64,000 nucleotides of DNA from Streptomyces sp. SID13726 (GTDB lineage: Bacteria > Actinomycetota > Actinomycetes > Streptomycetales > Streptomycetaceae): NCBI RefSeq assembly GCF_010548375.1, contig NZ_JAAGLY010000022.1, positions 62,001 to 126,000 of the forward strand. The letters run 5' to 3'. This document shows positions 18,000-26,222 of the stretch, in pieces (position 1 is the first letter of the stretch; the number at the start of each line of letters is the position of its first letter). The notes below the pieces were generated by a model. That model had not been told where the DNA came from. It was given only the letters and a program-made list of their open reading frames with translations, and made no database searches. The position numbers were made by a program, and so were the translations under genes.

Positions 18000-19292
18000 T
18001 CAGGTGAAGAGGCGGCGCCAGGTCTCCGGTCCCGGGTAGCCGTCCGCCGCGCCGCCCCGCCAGCCCTGGGCGCGCTGGAAGGCCTCGACGTTGCGCCGGT
18101 CCGGCTCGCCCCAGCGCGGTCCCGGGCCGGTCGTGTAGTACTTGCCGAACCCCTTCTTCACCAGCCGCTCGCCGAGCTGCGTGACGTACTTGTTGGTCGC
18201 GCCCGGCCGGAACATCGCGCGCCCCGGGTAGCCGGGGACGCCGTGCGAGGAGGGCGCCGGCGGTCCGGCCGCGCCCGTGGTAATGTCCTTGCCGCCGCCG
18301 GTGATCAGCAGCGCCCAGGTCTGGGCCCCGGGCAGCCCGTCCGCGTCCTTGCCCCGCCAGCCCTGCGCCTCCTGGAACGCCTGGGTGGCCCTGCGGTCCG
18401 CGTCCGTCCAGCGGGGTCCCGGCCCCGAGGTGTAGTAGCGGGCGGCACCGCGCTCGACGAGCATGCGGCCGAGCTGGGTGACGTACTTGTTGTTGGCCCC
18501 GGGACCGAAGTAGGCCGCCCCCGGGAACGGCGTCACGTCCGGCGCCTCCGGCTTGGCGGTGTCCGGCTCGGTGCCCGCCGTACCGCCCGCGAGGCCCTTG
18601 TAGCGGTAGGCGAGGTAGCGGCTGGAGTTGCTCCAGTACGCGTACGGGGTGGCCTGCTTGCGGGCGTAGGGGCGGGTCTCCTCGTAGGCGAGGTAGTAGG
18701 TGTGCGTGTAGTCGGTCCAGCCGCCGAAGATGACGACGTGGGAGCCCTGCTCGGGATTGGCCGGGTTGTGGAAGAGCAGAATGTCGCCGGGCTGGAGGTC
18801 CTCCTTGGCGATCCGCACGCCGTACTGGTCGAGGCTGCCGGTCCATTCGTTGCCCGGGAGGTTCCAGGCCATGGAGACGAAGCCGGAGCAGTCCTGGCGG
18901 TAGCCGTCGCCCCAGTACTCGGACATGCTGTACGGCACCCTCGCGGCGACCCACTGCTTGGCACGCTTGATGATGTCGGCGCGGGTGGTGGCCGGGGCCT
19001 TGATCACCGCGGGCTTGCCGCCGGGGCCGTGCAGCGGGGCCTTGTCGCCCTGCGGGGTGTCGGGCTCGTCGGCCGTGGGGGCGCCGGGGCGGGCGGGAGC
19101 GTGCGGGGCGGCGAAGGCAGGGGCCGCGTGCACGATGCCGAAGGCGGTGGAGGCGGCGGCCGCGAGGATCACGGCCCGGGTGGCCGCCGGGTGGCCGCCC
19201 GCCGGGCGGGGAAGTACGCGTCGCCAGTGGAGGCAGCCGGGGCAGTCGCAGTCGTTCGCGGGATCGATTTCCTCGAATACCGGAGTCTCCAT
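18000..19292 (-). CDS. NlpC/P60-like wall hydrolase with two peptidoglycan-binding repeats
   Basis: A 430-residue exported protein. The first 20 residues carry an unusual CDCPGC motif (Cys15, 17, 20) before a signal sequence at about residues 40-64. The catalytic part (about 100-250) has the nucleophile in YRQDCSGFVSMAW and the His in GSHVVIFGGW, as in NlpC/P60 endopeptidases. Two C-terminal modules sharing GANNKYVTQLG/GATNKYVTQLG and GPGPRW follow, each ending in a TW motif, and probably bind wall polymer. The ATG at 19292 has GAGGGG upstream. Peptidoglycan cutting beside the tip-glycan genes fits hyphal-wall remodelling. Confidence 0.75.
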   Translation of the reverse strand: METPVFEEIDPANDCDCPGCLHWRRVLPRPAGGHPAATRAVILAAAASTAFGIVHAAPAFAAPHAPARPGAPTADEPDTPQGDKAPLHGPGGKPAVIKAPATTRADIIKRAKQWVAARVPYSMSEYWGDGYRQDCSGFVSMAWNLPGNEWTGSLDQYGVRIAKEDLQPGDILLFHNPANPEQGSHVVIFGGWTDYTHTYYLAYEETRPYARKQATPYAYWSNSSRYLAYRYKGLAGGTAGTEPDTAKPEAPDVTPFPGAAYFGPGANNKYVTQLGRMLVERGAARYYTSGPGPRWTDADRRATQAFQEAQGWRGKDADGLPGAQTWALLITGGGKDITTGAAGPPAPSSHGVPGYPGRAMFRPGATNKYVTQLGERLVKKGFGKYYTTGPGPRWGEPDRRNVEAFQRAQGWRGGAADGYPGPETWRRLFT

Positions 19293-19445
19293 GCGACGCC
19301 CCTCACACTCCAGGCCGAAATGTCCGCAACTGTGCACATTCGCCAGTTTCCCAACTGTCGCCCCGACGCGCATGCTGACGGTCCGAATGATGTACGGCGG
19401 CCCGGACCACCCTCCCGAATCGGGTAGAGTCGTGCAGGTCAGCAG

Positions 19446-19519
19446 GCGCCGCTAGCTCAGTTGGTTAGAGCAGCTGACTCTTAATCAGCGGGTCCGGGGT
19501 TCGAGTCCCTGGCGGCGCA
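19446..19519 (+). tRNA. tRNA-Lys (CTT), copy 2
   Basis: Identical over 74 bases to the tRNA at 13808, with the same CTT anticodon and no encoded CCA. It lies in the same orientation 5.6 kb downstream, so the two copies form a direct repeat. It is read divergently from the NlpC/P60 gene. Confidence 0.97.
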
Positions 19520-19527
19520 CAGACACG

Positions 19528-19562
19528 GGGAGGCCCCTCGCTTCGGCGGGGGGTCTTCTTGC
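19528..19562 (+). terminator. Strong hairpin terminator after tRNA-Lys copy 2
   Basis: A 14-bp stem (19528-19541 with 19546-19559, some G:T pairs) closes on a stable TTCG tetraloop. It starts nine bases after the tRNA and is followed by a short T-run. Confidence 0.85.
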
Positions 19563-19965
19563 ATGAACGGGGTGAAACGGATCACGTCGGTGACCGTATG
19601 GATGTCCACAACGACTCCACAAGGTCCCCACAGGCGCCACAATGAACGCGTATGACCGGTAAACACCGCGTTTCGCATCTTGCGATCATGATGAGCACCG
19701 TAGAACCCTGGTTTTCAAGATGCTGCGGATACGCGGCAGTTGGGGGGCAAGGAGCCGGTTGCCGGTGTTGCGGGGAAAGGGGGCCCCGCTGCCAGGGACG
19801 CCGGAGGGGGCGTCTGCAACCGGAAGGTCGCGGTTACCTGTCTAATGCTGTGAAGATTGTGGTGACTGCGGCCCACCACTGATACGTCTGTGAAGGTCGA
19901 GGGGGACCGGAGCAGGGGTAAGGAAACGACAACACGCGATCGATTCGCGTGTGGGGGGATGACTC
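19563..19965. other. Long upstream region of cslA
   Basis: About 400 bp with no credible gene lie between the tRNA terminator and cslA. The part at 19570-19740 is less GC-rich than its surroundings. I see no riboswitch consensus. The length suggests a regulated promoter and long leader for the developmentally controlled csl operon. A GGGGGG ribosome site sits just before the cslA ATG. Confidence 0.5.
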
Positions 19966-21960
19966 ATGACGTCGACGCCGACGGGCGCCCGGCAGAACTT
20001 CGACCCGTCAGACACCACACAGCTCAGGCTGCCTTCGCATCGGACCGGCACTTTCCGCCGGATAAAGAAAACGCTTCCGAAGTACGACTACGAGCACTAC
20101 AGCAGACTGGCCGGTCCCCTCACGCAGCCCGATCCGGGCAAGCCCTACAAGGTGCAGTACCGCTCGCTGATCTCGCAGGAGCCGCACCGCATCAGAGTCG
20201 CCCTGATGCTCGCCGCCGCGCCCCTGCTCTCGCTGGTCCTGCTCGCCTGGCTGCTCCAGCCCGAGCACTGGACCGAGCGCGACTACCCGGCCTTCTCCTG
20301 GCTGCCGGCGCTCGACATCGTCATGCTCGTCTCGATCGGCCTGATCGAGTTCTTCCGCTGCATGAACGTCCTGTCCAACGCGCACGCCACCCTGGTCGCC
20401 CGCGACCCGGTCCCGGTCGTGCCCGAGACCGGCACCAGAGTCGCCTTCCTCACCTCCTTCGTGCCCGGCAAGGAGCCGCTGGAGATGGTGACGAAGACCC
20501 TGGAAGCCGCGGTCAGGATCCGGCACCGCGGCCTCATGCACGTCTGGCTCCTGGACGAGGGCGACGACCCGGCCGTCAAGGAGGTCTGCGCCCGGCTCGG
20601 CGTGCACCACTTCTCCCGCAAGGGCGTCGCCAAGTGGAACCAGGCCAAGGGCCCGCACCGCGCCAAGACCAAGCACGGCAACTACAACGCCTGGCTGGAC
20701 GCGCACGGCGACCAGTACGACTTCTTCGCCTCGGTGGACACCGACCACGTGCCGTTGCCCAACTACCTGGAGCGGATGCTCGGCTTCTTCCGCGACCCGG
20801 ACATCGGCTTCGTGATCGGCCCGCAGGTCTACGGCAACTACGACAACTTCGTCACCAAGGCCGCCGAGTCCCAGCAGTTCCTCTTCCACGCGCTGATCCA
20901 GCGGGCCGGCAACAAGTACGGCTCCCCGATGTTCGTCGGCACCTCCAACGCCGTACGCATCAAGGCGCTGAAGCAGATCGGCGGCCTGTACGACTCGATC
21001 ACCGAGGACATGGCGACCGGCTTCGAGATCCACCGCCACAAGAACCCGGCCACGGGACGGAAATGGCGCTCGGTCTACACGCCGGACGTTCTCGCCGTCG
21101 GTGAGGGGCCCAGCGCCTGGACGGACTTCTTCACCCAGCAGATGCGCTGGTCGAGGGGGACGTACGAGACGATCCTCAAGCAGTATTGGAAGGGCTGGTA
21201 CTCGCTGCCGCCGAGCAAGCTCTTCAACTACACGATGATGATCATCTTCTACCCGATGTCCGCCCTCAACTGGATCCTCGCGGCGCTGAGTTGCGCGCTG
21301 TTCCTGGGCCTGGGCGCCTCGGGCGTGAACATCGACCCGACCGTGTGGCTGATGCTCTACGGCAACGCCTCCGCGCTCCAGATCGGCCTGTACATCTGGA
21401 ACCGCCGCCACAACGTCTCGCCGCACGAGCCCGAGGGCTCCGGTGGGGTCGCGGGCATGGTGATGTCGGCGCTGTCCGCCCCGCTGTACGCGAAGGCGCT
21501 GGTCGACTCGGTGCTGCGGCGCAAGAGCAAGTTCGTGGTCACGCCGAAGGGCGACTCGGCCAGCCCCGACCGGTGGTTCGGGACGTTCCGCTACCACTGG
21601 TACTTCATCGCGATCTTCGGCGGCTCGATCGGTGCCGGTATCGCCCTCGGGCACTCGCACCCCGCGATGATCATCTGGGCCACCTTCGCCATGCTGATCA
21701 CCGCGACACCGATCTTCACCTGGCGGCACATGCTGCGGCAGGCGAAGAAGAAGCCCGCAGGCGCGCCGCCGGAGGCCGTGGTCCCGGCTCAGGTGCCGCC
21801 GCAGGCCGCGCCGCGCACGCAGTACCAGCCGCAGCCGGTGCCCGCCCAGCACGCACCGGCCCACAAGCCGAGCTGGGCCGACTCGCACCCGCGTGACGAC
21901 GAGGGCAACGACCAGACCATGCAGATCGCCCTTGGTGGACTTGGGGGACGTAAGGAATGA
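19966..21960 (+). CDS. cslA: Cellulose synthase-like glycosyltransferase CslA
   Basis: A 664-residue membrane glycosyltransferase (GT2) that makes a beta-linked glucan at hyphal tips, needed in S. coelicolor for normal aerial growth. Two N-terminal helices (about residues 68-90 and 98-125) precede the cytosolic catalytic domain with SVDTDH (Asp258 and Asp260), TEDMATG (Asp348) and QQMRW (Gln391-Trp395), followed by several C-terminal helices. The proline-rich tail after residue 590 (PQAAPRTQYQPQPVP) is low in complexity and probably disordered. The ATG at 19966 follows GGGGGG. Its stop overlaps glxA as ATGA. Confidence 0.95.
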   Translation: MTSTPTGARQNFDPSDTTQLRLPSHRTGTFRRIKKTLPKYDYEHYSRLAGPLTQPDPGKPYKVQYRSLISQEPHRIRVALMLAAAPLLSLVLLAWLLQPEHWTERDYPAFSWLPALDIVMLVSIGLIEFFRCMNVLSNAHATLVARDPVPVVPETGTRVAFLTSFVPGKEPLEMVTKTLEAAVRIRHRGLMHVWLLDEGDDPAVKEVCARLGVHHFSRKGVAKWNQAKGPHRAKTKHGNYNAWLDAHGDQYDFFASVDTDHVPLPNYLERMLGFFRDPDIGFVIGPQVYGNYDNFVTKAAESQQFLFHALIQRAGNKYGSPMFVGTSNAVRIKALKQIGGLYDSITEDMATGFEIHRHKNPATGRKWRSVYTPDVLAVGEGPSAWTDFFTQQMRWSRGTYETILKQYWKGWYSLPPSKLFNYTMMIIFYPMSALNWILAALSCALFLGLGASGVNIDPTVWLMLYGNASALQIGLYIWNRRHNVSPHEPEGSGGVAGMVMSALSAPLYAKALVDSVLRRKSKFVVTPKGDSASPDRWFGTFRYHWYFIAIFGGSIGAGIALGHSHPAMIIWATFAMLITATPIFTWRHMLRQAKKKPAGAPPEAVVPAQVPPQAAPRTQYQPQPVPAQHAPAHKPSWADSHPRDDEGNDQTMQIALGGLGGRKE

Positions 21961-23894
21961 ACGACCGTGCAGGCCGCCGCCGCGCCCGTCGACTCGCGAT
22001 AGGTACGGCGGTGGTGCTCGCGCTGGCCGGGATGAACGGGCCGTGGCTGTACCGCTTCGGGACCGAGAAATACCACCAGTACCAGATCAACAGACCGGAG
22101 TACAAAGCCGAGAACGGCAAGTGGGAGATCGTCGACTTCCCCGAGAAGTACCGCCAGAACACCATCCACGCGGCGCTGCTGCGCACCGGGAAGGTGCTGC
22201 TGGTGGCGGGTTCGGGAAACAACCAGGACAACTTCGACGCGAAGAAGTTCGACACCCGGATCTGGGACCCGGTCAAGGGCACCATCAAGAAGGTGCCCAC
22301 GCCGAGCGACCTCTTCTGCACCGGTCACACCCAGTTGGCGAACGGCAATCTGCTGATCGCCGGTGGTACCAAGCGGTACGAGAAGCTCCAGGGTGACGTC
22401 ACCAAGGCCGGCGGCCTGATGATCGTCCACAACGAGAACCCGGACAAGCCGATCACCCTGCCGGCGGGCACCAAGTTCACCGGCAAGGAGGGCGGCAAGA
22501 CGTTCGTGTCCAAGGACCCGGTCGTCGTGGAGCGGGCCAAGAAGGTCTTCGACAAGGCGACCGGCAAGTTCCTGCGCAACGACCCCGGGCTCGGGCGTAT
22601 CTACGTCGAGGCGCAGAAGAGCGGCCGGAAGTACGAGACCGGCACCCAGGACAACTACCGGGTCCAGGGGCTCACCGGGACGGACGCGCGCAACACCTAC
22701 GGGATCGCGCAGAAGCTCGCGCTCGACAAGAAGGACTTCCAGGGGATCCGGGACGCCTTCGAGTTCGATCCGGTCGCCGAGAAGTACATCAAGGTCGACC
22801 CGATGAAGGAGGCCCGCTGGTATCCGACGCTCACCACCCTGAGCGACGGGAAGGTCCTCAGCGTCTCCGGGCTCGACGACATCGGTCAGCTGGTACCGGG
22901 CAAGAACGAGGTGTTCGACCCGAAGACCAAGAAGTGGACGTACACCTCGAAGATCCGCCAGTTCCCCACCTACCCGGCGCTGTTCCTCATGCAGAACGGC
23001 AAGATCTTCTACTCGGGGTCCAACGCGGGGTACGGGCCGGACAACGTCGGGCGTGAGCCGGGCATCTGGGACGTGGACAGCAACAAGTTCACGAAGATCC
23101 CGGGGCTCAGTGACGCCAAGGAGATGGAGACCTCAGGGACCGTGCTGCTGCCTCCGGCGCAGGACGAGAAGTTCATGGTCATCGGGGGTGGCGGGGTCGG
23201 CGAGTCCGCGCAGTCCAGCAACCGGACGCGGATCGTGGACATGAAGGCGGACAGCCCGCGGTTCGTGGACGGGCCGACGCTGGAGAAGGGGACGCGGTAT
23301 CCGCAGGCCTCGATCCTTCCCGACGACTCGGTGCTGGTGTCCGGGGGGTCGGAGGACTACCGGGGGCGGGGTGACTCCAACATCCTCCAGGCGCGGCTGT
23401 ACCACCCGGACACGAACACGTTCGAGTCGGTGGCCGATCCCCTGGTGGGGCGGAACTACCACTCCGGGTCCTTGCTGCTGCCGGACGGGCGGGTGATGTT
23501 CTTCGGGTCGGACTCGTTGTACGAGGACAAGGCGAACACGAAGCCGGGTGTCTTCGAGCAGCGGATCGAGATCTACACGCCGCCTTATCTGTACCGGGAT
23601 TCGCGGCCTTCGCTGTCCGGGGGGCCGCAGACGATCGCTCGGGGTGCGTCCGGGACGTTCACCTCTCCGCAGGCTTCTGTGATCAAGAAGGTGCGGTTGA
23701 TTCGGCCCAGTGCGTCCACTCATGTGACCGATGTGGATCAGCGGTCCATCGAGTTGAAGTTCACGGTGTCCGGGGACAAGGTGAAGGTGACTGTGCCGGA
23801 GAACAAGAATCTGGTGCAGTCGGGGTGGTACATGCTGTTCGTCGATGACGATCAGGGGACGCCGTCGAAGGCACAGTGGGTTCGGGTGCCGTAG
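21957..23894 (+). CDS. glxA: Copper radical oxidase GlxA (galactose oxidase-like)
   Basis: A 645-residue membrane-anchored copper radical oxidase working on the CslA glycan. An arginine-rich N-terminus and one helix (about residues 13-30) anchor it outside. A seven-bladed kelch propeller follows. Cys121 (LFCTGHTQ) and Tyr289 are placed to form the thioether cofactor with stacking Trp288 (RWYPT). Tyr501-His502 (RNYHSG) and His588 (STHVTD) fit copper ligands of the galactose oxidase fold. The ATG overlaps the cslA stop, so both are made together. Genetics in Streptomyces places GlxA and CslA in one tip-glycan pathway. Confidence 0.95.
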   Translation: MNDRAGRRRARRLAIGTAVVLALAGMNGPWLYRFGTEKYHQYQINRPEYKAENGKWEIVDFPEKYRQNTIHAALLRTGKVLLVAGSGNNQDNFDAKKFDTRIWDPVKGTIKKVPTPSDLFCTGHTQLANGNLLIAGGTKRYEKLQGDVTKAGGLMIVHNENPDKPITLPAGTKFTGKEGGKTFVSKDPVVVERAKKVFDKATGKFLRNDPGLGRIYVEAQKSGRKYETGTQDNYRVQGLTGTDARNTYGIAQKLALDKKDFQGIRDAFEFDPVAEKYIKVDPMKEARWYPTLTTLSDGKVLSVSGLDDIGQLVPGKNEVFDPKTKKWTYTSKIRQFPTYPALFLMQNGKIFYSGSNAGYGPDNVGREPGIWDVDSNKFTKIPGLSDAKEMETSGTVLLPPAQDEKFMVIGGGGVGESAQSSNRTRIVDMKADSPRFVDGPTLEKGTRYPQASILPDDSVLVSGGSEDYRGRGDSNILQARLYHPDTNTFESVADPLVGRNYHSGSLLLPDGRVMFFGSDSLYEDKANTKPGVFEQRIEIYTPPYLYRDSRPSLSGGPQTIARGASGTFTSPQASVIKKVRLIRPSASTHVTDVDQRSIELKFTVSGDKVKVTVPENKNLVQSGWYMLFVDDDQGTPSKAQWVRVP

Positions 23895-23905
23895 GGCTCA
23901 AAAAA

Positions 23906-23939
23906 GCTCCCGCACCTTAGGTTTTTCGGGTGCGGGAGC
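23906..23939. terminator. Bidirectional terminator between glxA and cslZ
   Basis: GCTCCCGCACC (23906-23916) pairs perfectly with GGTGCGGGAGC (23929-23939) around a 12-base loop. A run of A before the stem (and therefore U on the other strand) suits termination of the convergent cslZ transcript; termination of glxA rests on the stem alone. Confidence 0.85.
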
Positions 23940-23940
23940 G

Positions 23941-23971
23941 TTGTGGCTTGTCGCGCAGTTCCCCGCGCCCC
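23941..23971 (-). repeat. Dispersed Streptomyces intergenic element, copy A
   Basis: Read on the minus strand it begins GGGGCGCGGGGAACTGCGCG and continues with a CAAGCCAC box. A related copy occurs at 38068. Such elements are frequent downstream of genes in Streptomyces. The cslZ stop codon lies at its edge. Confidence 0.6.
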
Positions 23972-25011
23972 TAGGTGCCTGACGCTTGCGCCAGTTTCAA
24001 TGCGTAGGTTGGCCACCACTGACCCGCCTTCGGGCCGCCCTTGCATTCGCCGTCCGACTCTCCTGGGCGCTTGACCCACAGGTACGCGTCGACGAGCGAA
24101 TCCGCCGTCTTTATCGTGGGAGTTTCTCCCAACGCCCGGCCCGGCGGGTTGCACCAGCGTTCGTTCTCGTCGCCGTCCTTGTACGGGCCGTTGCCGTTGC
24201 GGCTGGTGTCGATGACGAAGTGTTTGTTGCCCACCTTGGCGGAGAGTTGCTTGCCGTAGGCGATGGAGTCCTGGGTGGAGTAGAAGTTGGAGACGTTCAC
24301 CGAGAAGCCGTCGGCCTTGGCGATGCCGGCCCATTTGAGGGGCTCGAAGATCTGGTCGGGGTGGCCCCAGCCGGCGTTGCCCGCGTCCAGGTAGACCTTG
24401 GTGTTCTTCAGGGACTTGAGCTTCTCGATGGCACCGGTGAGGAGGTCGTAGCGCTCCTCGTGGAACTCGTCCTGAGTGCAGCCGTCGACCAGGTGCAGTA
24501 CGGCGTCCGGTTCGAGGATCACCGTGGCCGAGCGGTCGCCGATGCCCGCGGCCACGCCGTCGATCCAGGACCGGTAGGCGTCGCCGTCCGCGGCACCGCC
24601 CTGGGAGTACTGGCCGCAGTCGCGGTGCGGGATGTTGTAGAGGACCAGGAGGGCCGTACGGCCGGCCTTGTCGGCGGCCTCGGTGAAGCCGCGCGCCTCC
24701 TGCTCCGGGTTCTCCGGGCCGATCCACTCGCCGGTGGGCTGCTGGGCGATCTTGCGGATCTGCTCGGCGTCGTCGTCCTTCCCGGATTTCGCATACCGCG
24801 CGACCTGCTTCGCCGCGTTGCCGTCCGGGTTGACCCAGAACGGGTCGGCCTCCTTGGGCTGCTGGGTGATCCCGGCACCGACCTTGTCCCCCTCGCCGTC
24901 CTTGTTCGCGTCCCCCGACGACGAACACGCGGCCAGCAGCAGTGCCGCCCCCAGCACCGCCGCGGAAGCCCCTGCGCGGGTCGCCGTCCTGGCCCCCCTG
25001 CTGACGTACAT
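23971..25011 (-). CDS. cslZ: GH6 endoglucanase-like lipoprotein CslZ
   Basis: A 346-residue lipid-anchored glycoside hydrolase of family 6, cutting beta-1,4-glucan. The signal peptide ends in the lipobox LLAAC. GH6 signatures are VILEPDAVLHL (catalytic Asp), YLDAGNAGWGH, NVSNFYST, IDTSRNGNGP and WCNPPGRALG. The ATG at 25011 follows GGGGGA; the frame upstream is not protein-like. It converges on glxA and probably trims or releases the CslA product, in the way cellulases accompany bacterial cellulose synthases. Confidence 0.9.
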   Translation of the reverse strand: MYVSRGARTATRAGASAAVLGAALLLAACSSSGDANKDGEGDKVGAGITQQPKEADPFWVNPDGNAAKQVARYAKSGKDDDAEQIRKIAQQPTGEWIGPENPEQEARGFTEAADKAGRTALLVLYNIPHRDCGQYSQGGAADGDAYRSWIDGVAAGIGDRSATVILEPDAVLHLVDGCTQDEFHEERYDLLTGAIEKLKSLKNTKVYLDAGNAGWGHPDQIFEPLKWAGIAKADGFSVNVSNFYSTQDSIAYGKQLSAKVGNKHFVIDTSRNGNGPYKDGDENERWCNPPGRALGETPTIKTADSLVDAYLWVKRPGESDGECKGGPKAGQWWPTYALKLAQASGT

Positions 25012-25175
25012 CCAATTCCCCCCTGGGTGCACCGTGGCAAGTCTCAATCGTGACACATCAGGCGCGCCGCCCACGAGGTCGCCGGAGCCTTGTCCAGGAG
25101 CTGTTACAGCCCCGAAGGTCGGGGTAGGCGCGCGACTGTAGGGGGGCGCTCGTCGACGAAGGGGAGTGCTCAGGG

Positions 25176-25940
25176 ATGCGGTACGCCACCAGGGAGATAC
25201 AGCTGGCCACGGCGCTGGTGGAAGCGGCGGACACCCTCGTCGAGGGTTTCGAGGCCACCCGGTACTTACAACGGCTGTCGGACCACTGCGTGGAGCTGCT
25301 GGCCGCGCGGGCGGCCGGCGTGATGCTCATCGACGACGGCCGGGCGGTCTCGCTGGCCGCCGGGAGCCGGCACGAGGAGATGACGCTGGAGCTGCTGGAG
25401 GCGCAGCACGGCGGCGGGCCCTGTCTGGAGACCTACAGCTCCGGACGGGCGGTGGCGCCGGTCTCCGTCCGGGTCGCGCACGCGGACGCCCGCTGGCCCG
25501 GGTTCACCGAGCAAGCCCTGCGGCACGACGTCGTGGCGACCTTCGCGGTGCCGCTGTGCCGCCGCGGGACCCTGCTGGGTGCCCTCAACGTGTTCACCGC
25601 GACGCTGCCCGTCGCCGTGCCCGGCGAGACCTCGCTGGAGCTCCAGGTCGCGCAGGCGCTCGGCGACGCCGCCGCGCTGGGCCTCCAGAACCGCCGTACC
25701 TACACCCGGTACCGCACCCTGTCCGGGCAGTTGCAGGAGGCCCTGTCGAGCAGGGTCCGGATCGAGCAGGCCAAGGGGATGCTCGCGGAGCGCTGGGGGG
25801 TACCGGCGGACCGGGCGTTCGTGGCGCTGCGGCAGTACGCACGACGGCAACGGCTGCCCCTGGACCGGGTGGCGAGCGCCGTCATCGAGGGCGCGGCCGA
25901 CGGCGCGGGACTGCGCCGGGAACTCGACGAGAACGCGTAA
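25176..25940 (+). CDS. GAF-ANTAR RNA-binding antiterminator-type regulator
   Basis: A 254-residue protein with an N-terminal GAF sensor domain (about residues 20-165) and a C-terminal ANTAR domain (about 180-245; SSRVRIEQAKGMLAERWGV is the hallmark). ANTAR proteins bind paired hairpins in nascent RNA and prevent termination. The ligand is unknown. The ATG follows an AGGG-type site at short spacing. It is divergent from cslZ across 164 bp and is not clearly in an operon; an effect on the csl genes is possible but unproven. Confidence 0.8.
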   Translation: MRYATREIQLATALVEAADTLVEGFEATRYLQRLSDHCVELLAARAAGVMLIDDGRAVSLAAGSRHEEMTLELLEAQHGGGPCLETYSSGRAVAPVSVRVAHADARWPGFTEQALRHDVVATFAVPLCRRGTLLGALNVFTATLPVAVPGETSLELQVAQALGDAAALGLQNRRTYTRYRTLSGQLQEALSSRVRIEQAKGMLAERWGVPADRAFVALRQYARRQRLPLDRVASAVIEGAADGAGLRRELDENA

Positions 25941-26222
25941 CACCCTTGCCCACCACGGGACATGACGGAAAGTCACCCCCTCGGGACGTGGCGTCATTCA
26001 GCCCTCTAGGCCCGGGCGCTCATCCGTTCTAGAGTCTTCTCATACGGACACGGCCCCAGCCCCTGGCCGTAGTCATCACCACCGGGCCTCCCAGGCCTCC
26101 CGCGCTGTCGCCGGGTTACTCCCGCAGCCCGAGCGCGTGCGGTCGAGGACCAGCCCGGTCGGCGACTTCGGGGGGAGCGGGTCGCCGACCGGGCCAGGTG
26201 CCTCCCGGGACCGGGACCGCGG

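Noticed and set aside
13808..19519. Integrated element between tRNA-Lys copies
   Set aside because: No integrase, excisionase or mobility gene lies inside, and the content is typical core Streptomyces.
19563..19965. Riboswitch (c-di-AMP ydaO type) before cslA
   Set aside because: A GGGGTGAAACGG stretch looked suggestive, but the conserved flanking boxes and helices are missing.
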